Source: an uncultured Roseovarius sp. (GTDB taxonomy: Bacteria > Pseudomonadota > Alphaproteobacteria > Rhodobacterales > Rhodobacteraceae). From it: a DNA stretch of 64,000 nucleotides. The stretch spans positions 124,001 through 188,000 of the forward strand of contig CANNCP010000008.1 of NCBI GenBank assembly GCA_947503145.1, read 5' to 3'. Both the position numbers and the translations under genes were made by a program. Positions 28,319-36,909 of the stretch are shown one piece after another; position 1 is the first letter of the stretch; the number at the start of each line of letters is the position of its first letter. The notes beneath the pieces were generated by a model that did no database searches, was not told the origin of the DNA, and worked only from the letters and a program-made list of their open reading frames with translations.

Positions 28319-29371
28319 TCAAAGAGCACGGCGGATCAGGCGAGCAGTGGCAATCATGCCGACTACGGTGATCAGGATACGCAATATGTGGTGCAACGTG
28401 ACGAAGGCCGGATTGGCCTGCAGGCTGAGCGCAATCAGGGCCATTTCGGTGATTCCACCGGGGGCAAAGCTGATGAGCAGCACGTCGAACGGTTCACCCA
28501 GAAACGGTTTCAGCAGCAGCGCCAGCATGGCGGCCAGTGCCAGCATCCCCGCAACAGAGGCGCAAGCCAGAACCATCCCTCGCAGGATCAGCGCGCGGCT
28601 GAGACCAGTAAAGCGTAGCCCAAGGGCCGTTCCGATCACGATTTGCGCGAGGTTGACCAGCCATTGCGGTACGTCGAGATGTCCCATCCCGCTGAGCGAC
28701 AGGGCGGCTGCAACCGCCATTGGCCCGGTGATCTGACCTGCAGGCAGGCGCAGCGCGTGCCCGACCCAGATTCCGAACGCACCCGCCATTGCCAGCCACG
28801 GCAACGCTTGCCACGGCACCGGACCCTGCGCCAGGCTGAGGCCGGCCGAACTGCCTACAGGGGTGCCCAGATAAAGCGATAGCCCGATTGGCAAGAGCGT
28901 GACGACAAGGATCACGCGCAGGAACTGCTGGAGCATGAGGCGCGGCATGTCGGCGTCTGCTGCCTCGCCCAGCGTTATACTCTCGTAAAGACCGCCAGGG
29001 GTGCCTGCGTAGAATGCAGTGACGCGGTCATATCCGCCAAATCGTCGGAATATCAGGTAGTTGTACACCGTGGCTGATGCAACAAAAGCGATGAGTGTCA
29101 GAAAGCTGACCCCGAGTCGGGCGGGATTGTCAAACAGCGCGGGCGTGACCTGTGCGCCGATCATCAACCCGATAACGGCCATGAAAATGCGGCGGAGGCG
29201 CGAAGGAAATTGATAGTTCTGCGGCAGCCGATACGGCAACAGCGTCGCGATCAGCGCCGAGGCCAGCAGCGGGCCGAGCAGGAACGGCAGCGGCATCGCT
29301 GTCAGGCGTGATGCGATCCCGATCAGAGCGGCACCGAGGATCAGAAGTAAAGTCGTCAGCAGTTGCAACAT
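28319..29371 (-). CDS. AbrB-family integral membrane protein
   Basis: A 350-residue protein with about ten hydrophobic segments, of the AbrB membrane-duplication family (often annotated as putative ammonia monooxygenase or regulator; the true role is unknown). Two similar halves are visible, each with a proline/glycine-rich break: LPFLLGPLLASALIATLLPY in the first and LRLPAGQITGPMAVAAALSL in the second; the motif YAGTPGGLYESI lies between and FAPGGITEMALIAL near the end. The start MLQLLTTLLLILG at 29371 puts the first helix at the N-terminus. It lies 50 bases upstream of the SDR gene on the same strand. Confidence 0.8.
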   Translation of the reverse strand: MLQLLTTLLLILGAALIGIASRLTAMPLPFLLGPLLASALIATLLPYRLPQNYQFPSRLRRIFMAVIGLMIGAQVTPALFDNPARLGVSFLTLIAFVASATVYNYLIFRRFGGYDRVTAFYAGTPGGLYESITLGEAADADMPRLMLQQFLRVILVVTLLPIGLSLYLGTPVGSSAGLSLAQGPVPWQALPWLAMAGAFGIWVGHALRLPAGQITGPMAVAAALSLSGMGHLDVPQWLVNLAQIVIGTALGLRFTGLSRALILRGMVLACASVAGMLALAAMLALLLKPFLGEPFDVLLISFAPGGITEMALIALSLQANPAFVTLHHILRILITVVGMIATARLIRRAL

Positions 29372-29471
29372 GGATGTGTTGAACCACCCGCCCAGTGAAA
29401 TGGCAATGGAGCAAGGCCACGACATCTGGCCGGGCGAGGCCTGCAAAAAAATACGGTCTCGATCAAGCCTG

Positions 29472-30422
29472 TCAAGTTTCCGGCGACCAATCGAGCGCGA
29501 CACCATAGGCCGCCGCCATATCCACCCCTGCCTGCGAGGCGGGCCTGTGGGATATGAACTGACTTGCAGAGCAATGCGGCAGTCCCAGTGCCGCAATCAG
29601 TGGCGCGTCGTATTGACCCGAAAGCAGCAAGATACCCTCGCGGGCCAGGTGGTCACGGGTGCCCCGGCCATTGTCCGAGCGGATGCGGCGCATGAAGTCC
29701 TGCTGTTGCGCCACCGCCTCTACCACGTCGCGGCTGATCGGCTTGTGCTGCACCTCGTAAAACAGGGTGGCCATGCGCATATTTCCCGACTTGCCGGCAA
29801 ATATGCGCCCGACCACGTCCGGCGGGACGGTGCGCCAGAAGTTGGGCGGGTATGGGTGATCCCGAAGCAGCCAGAAAATGTTGGCAAACCCTGCCGCTGA
29901 CACGCTTTTCTTGGCGTCCTTGTTCTGACCGTGTGTCAGGTAATCGGGGCGCGCGATGAGCAGGCCGAGATAGCATTTTGCCCGCTCTTCGTCGGCAGCC
30001 ACCAGAATGCAAGGATGGTCGATGGCTTCGGTCGGGATCATCCAGTTGCTGCCCATCGTATTCTTGATATCCACGTCGCGGCCAAGGATGAACGTGTCCA
30101 GCCTGCCTTTGGGCAGGCTCAGCAAGGCGCGCAATTCAATCTCGACCCGCGTGCCGATATAGGTCTTTTCGGTCTTTTCCAGATCATCGTAAGAGCGTCG
30201 GCCGGTTTTCGGGGTCATGATCACGTCATCGATGCATTGGCGCAGCATCGCGGGAAACCGGGCGGCCAGTGCATCGGCGCCACGCGCGCGTTTGGTGATC
30301 TCGTCCGCGATGGCGGTCAGCAACTGGTGGTCACGGTGGCCCGCAACGACACTGCTGACCGGGATGTTCTTTTTCAAAACTGCGCCGCTCTGGGTGATCC
30401 TTGTTTCAGGGCAGCTTGTCAC
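29472..30422 (-). CDS. NaeI-like type II restriction endonuclease
   Basis: A 316-residue protein close in length to NaeI (317). The PD-(D/E)xK-type core is readable as E94 or E96, D109, D118 and K120; the 9-residue gap between the aspartates and the DxK end agree with the NaeI residues D86, D95 and K97 as I recall them. Other shared stretches are NWMIPTEAIDHPCILVAADE, FANIFWLL, and AVAQQQDFMRRIR with EGILLLSG in the C-terminal DNA-effector domain. The GTG start at 30422 lacks a strong ribosome site, so a start a few codons later is possible. It follows the methyltransferase gene by 21 bases, so M and R genes form one transcript. NaeI cuts GCCGGC; the same target here is inference. Confidence 0.82.
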   Translation of the reverse strand: MTSCPETRITQSGAVLKKNIPVSSVVAGHRDHQLLTAIADEITKRARGADALAARFPAMLRQCIDDVIMTPKTGRRSYDDLEKTEKTYIGTRVEIELRALLSLPKGRLDTFILGRDVDIKNTMGSNWMIPTEAIDHPCILVAADEERAKCYLGLLIARPDYLTHGQNKDAKKSVSAAGFANIFWLLRDHPYPPNFWRTVPPDVVGRIFAGKSGNMRMATLFYEVQHKPISRDVVEAVAQQQDFMRRIRSDNGRGTRDHLAREGILLLSGQYDAPLIAALGLPHCSASQFISHRPASQAGVDMAAAYGVALDWSPET

Positions 30423-30443
30423 AGAGGGATCGGATTGGAAAGT

Positions 30444-31403
30444 TCAGGCGCTGACGGCTCGCAGCACGCGCTTTCGCAAGGCGCGGGCGATCTGCGTCGA
30501 GACCGCTTGTGCGACGGGGGGCGGAAAAGCGTTGCCGACCTGTCGATAGGCGTTGGTCTTGGCCCCGGTGAAATGCCAGTCATCCGGGAAACCCTGGATT
30601 CGGGCGACCATCGGCACTGTCAGTCGCGGCATGCCGCTGTGGTGGGGCTCTGGTGGCTCGGGCGCGATGGTGCGCCCTTCGACGCCCAACGTGGCCCATG
30701 CGGCGCGGGCGCGGGTCGGGCCCAGATCAGGGCCGCCATGCTTTTTCGAGCCGCCTACAATAGTCGGGGCGATTTCATCGGCTTTTTCGGCCCATGCGTC
30801 GGCACCGCGCCAGCCGTCGGCGGCCATCAGGTCGCGCAGTGTTTCGCCGACGGTGGGGGGATTGTGCGGGTTCGGTTCCGGCCAATCAAAGAGATCGGCG
30901 CGTTCCTTTTGCACCGCGACGATCACCACGCGCGGGCGTAGTTGCGGCACGCCGTAATCAGAGGCGTTGAGCAGCCGCCAATCGGTCTTGTATCCCAGCC
31001 TGTCCAGCTGCGTCTTGAGCCGCTCGCGGTAGTCGTGGAAAACCGCATCGAGAAAGCCGCGCACGTTTTCAATCATCACGGCGCGGGGGCGGGCGGCATC
31101 CACGATGTCGAGCGCATCGTTAAAGAGGTTGCGCTCGTCCTGCTCGCCAAGCTGTTTGCCGGCAACGGAAAAGGGCGGGCAGGGCAGGCCACCCGCCAGC
31201 AGGTCCATGCCCTTGTAGTCGGCGGCGCGTTCCTTGAAAATACGCATGTCTTCTTCGAGGACGTTCCACTCAGGGCGGTTATGGCGCAGGGTGTTGCAGC
31301 AATGCTTGTCGATCTCGACCAGGGCTGTGTGGGCAAATCCGGCGTTCTCCAGCCCGAGCGCCTGACCACCGGCCCCGGCGCATAATTCCACAGATGTCAG
31401 CAT
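30444..31403 (-). CDS. DNA (cytosine-5-)-methyltransferase of a NaeI-like R-M system
   Basis: A 319-residue C5-cytosine methyltransferase. Motif I is VELCAGAGGQALGLE, motif IV is GGLPCPPFS with the catalytic cysteine (PCP instead of the common PCQ), motif VI is MIENVRGF, motif VIII is QLRPRVVIVAV and motif X is RQVGNAFPPPVA. The target-recognition region between VIII and IX is short. ATG 31403 gives the normal opening MLTSVELCAGAGG. It precedes the restriction gene, which allows methylation before cutting. The pair lies between a membrane-protein gene and a tRNA gene. Confidence 0.92.
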   Translation of the reverse strand: MLTSVELCAGAGGQALGLENAGFAHTALVEIDKHCCNTLRHNRPEWNVLEEDMRIFKERAADYKGMDLLAGGLPCPPFSVAGKQLGEQDERNLFNDALDIVDAARPRAVMIENVRGFLDAVFHDYRERLKTQLDRLGYKTDWRLLNASDYGVPQLRPRVVIVAVQKERADLFDWPEPNPHNPPTVGETLRDLMAADGWRGADAWAEKADEIAPTIVGGSKKHGGPDLGPTRARAAWATLGVEGRTIAPEPPEPHHSGMPRLTVPMVARIQGFPDDWHFTGAKTNAYRQVGNAFPPPVAQAVSTQIARALRKRVLRAVSA

Positions 31404-31628
31404 GTTGCCCGCCCTCTTTGCCCCCATACAACCTGCTGCGAGAATTGTGATCAAGTCTCGAATTCCAGGTGAATGGATGTTCTTTGATTGTTCTTACCCG
31501 CCATCTGCCTCACGGGCAAGCCCCTGGCACAGCGATCATGCAGCCCGGTGGCGTCAGTGTCCTCTGAAAGGGCGCGTAGACCAGCGGTGCTAGCCCGGAA
31601 TGTCCGGTTCTGAGGTAGGGGGGCGGAT

Positions 31629-31702
31629 TGGAGCGGGTAACGAGAATCGAACTCGTAACTAAAGCTTGGGAAGCTGCCGTGATACCTTTTCACCATACCC
31701 GC
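31629..31702 (-). tRNA. tRNA-Gly (anticodon CCC), mismatched anticodon stem
   Basis: A 74-nt cloverleaf on the minus strand: acceptor GCGGGTA/TACCCGC, D stem GTGA/TCAC, T arm ACGAG-TTCGATT-CTCGT, discriminator T and encoded CCA. The anticodon loop is TTCCCAA. The anticodon stem GCAGC faces GCTTT, so one pair is G-T and the next is a C-T mismatch, whereas glycine tRNAs of this type normally pair fully. It may still function. It borders the R-M genes on its 3' side. Confidence 0.85.
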
Positions 31703-31935
31703 CGCGAGGGGATGGATACCGATCCGTAGCGCCAAACGCAAGTCTGAAGCGGTGCGTAAAATGCGCGCCCGTCACGCCTGTCCGTGAAGGTCTGCTTCCT
31801 CTGTGATCTTGTGGCAATCGGCACTGCCCCTGTAATCGCGCTGCACCAGGGCCGGGGAACGGCGCATCATGTGCGGGGAATACGAGCATCTGGCGGACGA
31901 AATGCCGTGCCCCCGAATCGAGGACGGTCGCGGGA
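31703..31935. other. Spacer between tRNA-Gly and the GntR gene
   Basis: 233 bases with no recognisable gene. It should hold the tRNA promoter (minus strand). I see no terminator or repeat. Confidence 0.4.
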
Positions 31936-32625
31936 TCACGTCGCTTTTGAACTCTTCTCGGCGAAGATATATCGCAGCACGGAATTTTGTTTGGCCTTCA
32001 TGTGTTCGGCCAATGTAACCCCCAGTTGCCTGCCGTCACGAGCCTCAAGAAGATTGATGATCTTCTCATGCTCGCGCACCGCAGCAGACCAGCGTTCTCC
32101 CGACATGTTGGCCAGATAACGGGGTCTTTGCAGGCGCATGGAGAGTGCCTGACATGCGGTTGTCAAAGTGTCATTTCGTGCCGCCAAAAGGATCATGCGG
32201 TGAATTTTCTGGTTGAGGTCAAAGTATCCATCCAGATCCCCGCTTTCATAGCTGACGATCATTTCATCATGAACCTTGCGCACGGCGCGGATCTCTTCGT
32301 CGGTGATGTTCTGGCAGGCCAATTCACCCGCGAGGGCCTCCAGGGCACCCAGTACGGGAAAAACCTCTTCGACTTCGCCTGCGGTCACGCGCGTGACCCA
32401 GGCGCCCCTGTTCGGCTCCAGTGTGACCAAACCATCGGAAGCAAGGACTTTCAGGGCTTCTCTCAGTGGTGTCCGAGAGACATTGAATCGTTCGCACAGA
32501 TCTTTTTCCGGGACTTTGGTGCCGGGCGCCAGATCCCCGCTGATGATCAGAACCTGGAGGCGACCAACCAGTTCCTGATGGAGCGATTTGCGTGCGATTG
32601 CATGTACAGAAGCTTTTGCTGTCAC
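31936..32625 (-). CDS. GntR-family transcriptional regulator (FCD domain)
   Basis: A 229-residue FadR-subfamily repressor or activator. The N-terminal winged helix (about 15-75) includes GTKVPEKDLCERFNVSRTPL and REALKVLASDGLVTLEPNRG; the C-terminal all-helical FCD ligand domain carries the metal/ligand histidines in FDLNQKIHRMIL and VREHEKII and LAEHMKAK. The gene follows the FAD/Fe-S dehydrogenase by 13 bases on the same strand, so it is probably autoregulated and likely controls the divergent operon at 35686 as well. The ligand is probably an acid from that pathway (inference). Confidence 0.9.
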   Translation of the reverse strand: MTAKASVHAIARKSLHQELVGRLQVLIISGDLAPGTKVPEKDLCERFNVSRTPLREALKVLASDGLVTLEPNRGAWVTRVTAGEVEEVFPVLGALEALAGELACQNITDEEIRAVRKVHDEMIVSYESGDLDGYFDLNQKIHRMILLAARNDTLTTACQALSMRLQRPRYLANMSGERWSAAVREHEKIINLLEARDGRQLGVTLAEHMKAKQNSVLRYIFAEKSSKAT

Positions 32626-32638
32626 TGGGTGTCTCGGG

Positions 32639-35536
32639 TCATTGTTTAAGAGCTATTTCAAGAAGTCGCGCAATATGGATCGGTGTCCGCTGGGTGGTAT
32701 CTGATATCTGATGCCGACACGAAGTGCCATCCGTCACGATCAGCGTCCCGGCATCGGCCGCTCGGACGGCGGGCAGCAGGTCAAGCTCTCCCATCTTGCG
32801 GGATATCTCGTGCGTCTCGACGCCGTAGCCAAAGGCACCCGCCATGCCGCAACAGCTTGTCTCGACAATCTCGACCTCGGTGTCGGGCAGTAAGGCAAGC
32901 GTCTTTTGGATGCTCGACATGACGCCTAACGCCTTTTGATGGCAGTGACCGTGCAGCAGTATTCTGGAGGCGGGCGATTCCAGCGCAAGCTCAAAGCCGG
33001 GATTGTCGGCCTGATCGGCGATGTATTCCTCCAGCATTCGGGCATGCCGGGCCAACAGATCGGTATCCTTGCCCGGCAGAAGACCGGGAATTTCGTCCCG
33101 CAGAGTGAGCAGGCAACTGGGCTCCAGCCCGACAATCGGCAGCCCTTTTTCGGCGTAGGGCAGCAGGGCATCCACCAGCCGCTGCGCCTCGATTTTAGCC
33201 TCGTCAACCAAACCTGCCGACAGAAATGTTCGCCCACAGCACAGCGGGCGCTCACCCTTCGGCGCGGCGGCCACATGTATCGGCACGTTTGCTGATCCCA
33301 GGACGTTGACAGCGGCGCGCAGGTTCTCGGGCTCGAAATAGCGGTTGAAGCAGTCGGCAAACAGGACCACTTCGGGGGCGCTGTGATACGCGACCTCCTG
33401 GTTGGCAAACGGCCGATTGCTCCAGGTCGGGAGATCACGGGTTGCGGTGAAGCCAGTCAGTCGCTCTGTCAGCCTTGCCAATCCGGGAAGCCTGTTGCGC
33501 AGGTTCACGAGGAAAGGCACCCGCGCGGCCCAAGGCGCATAACGGGGCAAATAGCCGACCAGCCTGTCATGAAGGCTAATCCCATGCTTTTGGGCGCGCG
33601 CCGACAGGACCTCGATCTTCATTCGCGCCATGTCCACGCCTGTCGGGCATTCGCGTTTGCAGCCTTTGCAGGATACACACAGCTTCATCGTCTCGGCCAT
33701 CTGCTCCGAGGCCATGGCATCCGGCCCCAACTGGCCCGAAATCGCCAGACGCAGCGTGTTGGCACGGCCCCGCGTCAGGTCCTGTTCCTTGCGGGTGACG
33801 CGGAAGGACGGGCACATGACGCCGCCCTTCAGCTTGCGGCAGGCGCCGTTGTTGTTGCACATCTCGACGGCGCCCTGGTAGCCACCGCCACTGCCTGTCC
33901 AGGCCGACCAGTCCAGATGTGTCGAAAATTCAGGGACCGTATAGTCTGGCCCATAGCGAAACAGGCTGCGATCATCCATTTTCGGCGCATTGACGATCTT
34001 GCCGGGATTGAAAACCCCCTTGGGGTCGAGCCGCTGCTTGACTTCGTTAAAGGACGCAACCATGCGCGCGCCGAACATTTTGGTGTGAAATTCAGACCGG
34101 ACAAGCCCATCACCATGTTCGCCAGAGTGAGACCCCTTGTAGGCGGCAACCAGATCAAAGCATTCCTCGGCAATGGACCGCATGGTTTGCACATCCTGGT
34201 CCAGCCGCAGGTTCAGAACTGGCCGAACGTGCAGGCAGCCAACAGAGGCGTGGGCGTACCACGTGCCCTTGGTCCCGTTCTTTTCAAATATCTCCGTCAA
34301 CCCGGCGGTATATTCAGCCAGATCGGGCAGTTCGACGGCGCAATCCTCGACAAAAGAGACCGGTTTGCCGTCCTCTTTCATCGACATCATGATGTTAAGG
34401 CCGGATTTGCGCAGTTCAGCGATGTTGGTCTGCATCCGGGTATCGATCACTGGCGTGACGCCCCCCCAGTTCTTGCCTGTCCCGGACCAGGAAAAGCCCA
34501 GATCCCCCATCATTTCGTCAAGCTGCTTCAGTTTCGGGGTGTTCTGGCTTGGGTCGGTTTCGGAGAATTCGACCAGCAACAATGCTTCGGGGTTTCCGGT
34601 CACGAAATCTTCGATGGTTTGACGGAAAAGCGGGATATCACGCGCCAGGGCGATCATGGTCGCATCCACCAATTCCACGCTCTGAGGCAGCAACGTGACC
34701 AGATGCTGGGCCGCATCCATCGCCTGATAGAAGGTGGGGAAATGACAGACGCCCATGACCTTGTCCGACAAAAGCGGCGTAAGCTTCAGCTCGATGGCGG
34801 TCGAGTAGGCGAGGGTGCCCTCTGAACCCACCAGCAGATGGGCCAGGTTGTTAGGGGCGGCGTCCGGCACCAGCGCATCAATGTTATAGCCGCCGACCCG
34901 CCGCATGACCCGCGGGAAACGCGCGCCGATCTCGTCAGCCTCACGCGCCCCCAGAGCCAGCAGGTCGTGGGCCAAGGCGGCATGTTCTGCGCCTTGGTCC
35001 ATATCACCGGGGCCAAAGTGGTGTTTGGTGCCGTCGGCCAGAAATGCGTCGATGGACAGAACATTGTCGCGCATCATGCCGTAGCGCAGGGATTTGCCGC
35101 CGCAGGAATTGTTACCGGCCATGCCCCCAATCGTCGCTCGGGAGGCCGTCGAGACATCCACTGGAAACCACAGGCCATGTGGCTTGAGCGCTCGGTTCAG
35201 TTCATCAAGTACGATGCCGGGGCGCACGACGCATCTTTGGTTTTCGACATCCAGTTCGAGGATTTCGTTAAAATACTGGGTGTTATCAATCACAAGCGCT
35301 TCGTTGACGGTCTGGCCGCACTGCGAGGTGCCGCCCCCGCGCGCCAAAATCGGAATCCGCTGTTCTCTGGCTGTGTCGATTGCCGCGCGAATATCGTCCT
35401 CACCCTTGGGCGAAATGACGCCCAGCGGCATCATCTGATAGAACGAGGCATCGGTTGCATAGCGACCGCGGGAGAAGCTGTCGAACATGACATCGCCCTG
35501 AACGCGCTTCGCCAGAATTCTGGATAAATTTGACAT
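32639..35536 (-). CDS. FAD-linked oxidase / Fe-S dehydrogenase fusion (YdiJ-like)
   Basis: A 965-residue three-part enzyme. Residues about 40-270 form a PCMH-type FAD domain (ILARGGGTSQCGQTV, MAGNNSCGGKSLRYGMM), about 280-540 the FAD-oxidase C-terminal domain (HSGEHGDGLVRSEF), about 560-650 a ferredoxin-like region with CNNNGACRKL and CVSCKGCKRECPTG, and about 720-965 a cysteine-rich CCG electron-transfer domain with two CCG motifs (CCGRTF, CCGMAG). Relatives oxidise D-lactate, glycolate or D-2-hydroxyglutarate and pass electrons to the membrane. Its substrate is unknown; the locus suggests a 2-hydroxy acid. Co-transcribed with gntR and divergent from the aminotransferase operon. Confidence 0.88.
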   Translation of the reverse strand: MSNLSRILAKRVQGDVMFDSFSRGRYATDASFYQMMPLGVISPKGEDDIRAAIDTAREQRIPILARGGGTSQCGQTVNEALVIDNTQYFNEILELDVENQRCVVRPGIVLDELNRALKPHGLWFPVDVSTASRATIGGMAGNNSCGGKSLRYGMMRDNVLSIDAFLADGTKHHFGPGDMDQGAEHAALAHDLLALGAREADEIGARFPRVMRRVGGYNIDALVPDAAPNNLAHLLVGSEGTLAYSTAIELKLTPLLSDKVMGVCHFPTFYQAMDAAQHLVTLLPQSVELVDATMIALARDIPLFRQTIEDFVTGNPEALLLVEFSETDPSQNTPKLKQLDEMMGDLGFSWSGTGKNWGGVTPVIDTRMQTNIAELRKSGLNIMMSMKEDGKPVSFVEDCAVELPDLAEYTAGLTEIFEKNGTKGTWYAHASVGCLHVRPVLNLRLDQDVQTMRSIAEECFDLVAAYKGSHSGEHGDGLVRSEFHTKMFGARMVASFNEVKQRLDPKGVFNPGKIVNAPKMDDRSLFRYGPDYTVPEFSTHLDWSAWTGSGGGYQGAVEMCNNNGACRKLKGGVMCPSFRVTRKEQDLTRGRANTLRLAISGQLGPDAMASEQMAETMKLCVSCKGCKRECPTGVDMARMKIEVLSARAQKHGISLHDRLVGYLPRYAPWAARVPFLVNLRNRLPGLARLTERLTGFTATRDLPTWSNRPFANQEVAYHSAPEVVLFADCFNRYFEPENLRAAVNVLGSANVPIHVAAAPKGERPLCCGRTFLSAGLVDEAKIEAQRLVDALLPYAEKGLPIVGLEPSCLLTLRDEIPGLLPGKDTDLLARHARMLEEYIADQADNPGFELALESPASRILLHGHCHQKALGVMSSIQKTLALLPDTEVEIVETSCCGMAGAFGYGVETHEISRKMGELDLLPAVRAADAGTLIVTDGTSCRHQISDTTQRTPIHIARLLEIALKQ

Positions 35537-35577
35537 CGTGGCCCGATCCGCTGGCTGCTATCGCAGACAAATTCTTG

Positions 35578-35609
35578 TTGACTAAATTATGAATTCAAAA
35601 TTACATTCA
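35578..35609. promoter_or_regulatory. Overlapping divergent promoters with central palindrome
   Basis: In the AT-rich spacer between the dehydrogenase and aminotransferase genes, TTGACT (35578-35583), a 17-base gap and TTACAT (35601-35606) form a plausible plus-strand promoter. On the other strand, TTGAAT (35609-35604) and TTTAGT (35586-35581) give a weaker one. The perfect palindrome TGAATTCA (35590-35597) lies at the centre of both, a natural operator for the neighbouring GntR regulator. Sequence is seen; binding is inference. Confidence 0.4.
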
Positions 35610-35685
35610 AGCAACCAAAAAGAGTATAGCTGTCGGCCAACTGGTCCGGGGCGGCGTACTGTTGAGAGTAACGGGATAAAGATTC

Positions 35686-36879
35686 ATGAGAAAAGCTGGC
35701 CGTCATTTTTTGCAGATTCCTGGCCCCAGTGCGGTCCCTGACAGGATTCTGCGTGCAATCTCGCAGCAGGTAATCGATCATCGTGGCCCCGAGTTTGCCG
35801 GTGTCGGCCTACGCGCTCTGGCTGGCCTGAAGACGATCTTCAAGACAGAGGAAAACGTCTTTATCTATCCCGCTTCGGGCACCGGCGCCTGGGAGGCGGC
35901 CCTGGTGAATGTCTTGTCGCCGGGCGATCGCGTCTTGATGTTCGAAACCGGACATTTTGCGACATTGTGGAAAAAGCTCGCGGAAAAGCTGGGGCTGGAG
36001 GCTGAATTCATCGAAGGAGATTGGCGCGGCGGTGCCGATCCCGATCAGATAGAGGCCTATCTTTCCGAGGATAAAGGCCATGAAATCAAAGCGATTTGCG
36101 TCGTTCACAATGAAACCTCGACCGGGTCCGTCTCACCCATAGCTGCGGTACGCAAAGCCATCGACAATGCGGGTCATCCGGCACTTTTCATGGTGGACAC
36201 GATTTCGGGCCTCGCTTCGCTGGAGTACGAACATGATGCATGGGGCGTGGATGTAACGGTTTCGGGTTCTCAGAAAGGCCTGATGCTGCCACCCGGATTG
36301 TCATTCAACGCGGCGAGCGCAAAAGCCATGGCGGCCAACAAGACCGCTAAACTGAAACGTTCCTATTGGGATTGGGCAGAGATGGTCGGGCCGAACAAAG
36401 CAGGTTATTTCCCTTACACGCCCAACACCAACCTGTTGTACGGTTTGAACGAAGCAGTGGACATGCTGCATGAAGAGGGGCTTGAGAATGTATTTGCCCG
36501 TCATGCACGTCACGGCGCCGCGACACGTGCAGCGGTCCGGGCCTTGGGGCTGGAGGTGCTCTGCGCAAATCAGGGTCAGGAAAGCGGCGTGTTGACCACC
36601 GCTGTCATGCCGGATGGCCACAGCGCCGATGCATTCAGGGCTTCCACGCTCGAACATTTTGATATTTCCTTGGGGAGCGGACTGTCCAAGGTGGCGGACA
36701 GGGTGTTTCGCATCGGACACTTGGGCGATTTCAATGATCTGATGCTGGTTGCAACACTGGCCGGCGTCGAGATGGGTCTGGAAAGGGCCAATGTGCCTCA
36801 CAACGCCGGCGGGGTGGGCGCGGCGATGAAAACGCTTGCCGAGTTGGAACAGCCACACGCTACGGCTGGGCCAGAATAA
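35686..36879 (+). CDS. Serine-glyoxylate-type aminotransferase (class V)
   Basis: A 397-residue fold-type I aminotransferase of the serine/alanine-glyoxylate family. It opens with FLQIPGPSAVPDRILRAISQ and has IYPASGTGAWEAALVNVLSP, VVHNETSTGSVSP, FMVDTISGLASLE and the PLP lysine in TVSGSQKGLMLPPGLS (about K201), all characteristic. Relatives use glyoxylate as amino acceptor; the real donor and acceptor here are unknown. It is the first gene of a seven-gene plus-strand run through 42326. A TRAP binding-protein gene follows after 30 bases. Confidence 0.87.
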   Translation: MRKAGRHFLQIPGPSAVPDRILRAISQQVIDHRGPEFAGVGLRALAGLKTIFKTEENVFIYPASGTGAWEAALVNVLSPGDRVLMFETGHFATLWKKLAEKLGLEAEFIEGDWRGGADPDQIEAYLSEDKGHEIKAICVVHNETSTGSVSPIAAVRKAIDNAGHPALFMVDTISGLASLEYEHDAWGVDVTVSGSQKGLMLPPGLSFNAASAKAMAANKTAKLKRSYWDWAEMVGPNKAGYFPYTPNTNLLYGLNEAVDMLHEEGLENVFARHARHGAATRAAVRALGLEVLCANQGQESGVLTTAVMPDGHSADAFRASTLEHFDISLGSGLSKVADRVFRIGHLGDFNDLMLVATLAGVEMGLERANVPHNAGGVGAAMKTLAELEQPHATAGPE

Positions 36880-36909
36880 GAGAAGATTAAGCTCTGGGAG
36901 GAGAAAATC

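Noticed and set aside
31629-31702. tRNA-Gly as an integration site for the R-M genes
   Set aside because: I found no direct repeat of the tRNA 3' end beyond the R-M pair and no integrase gene.
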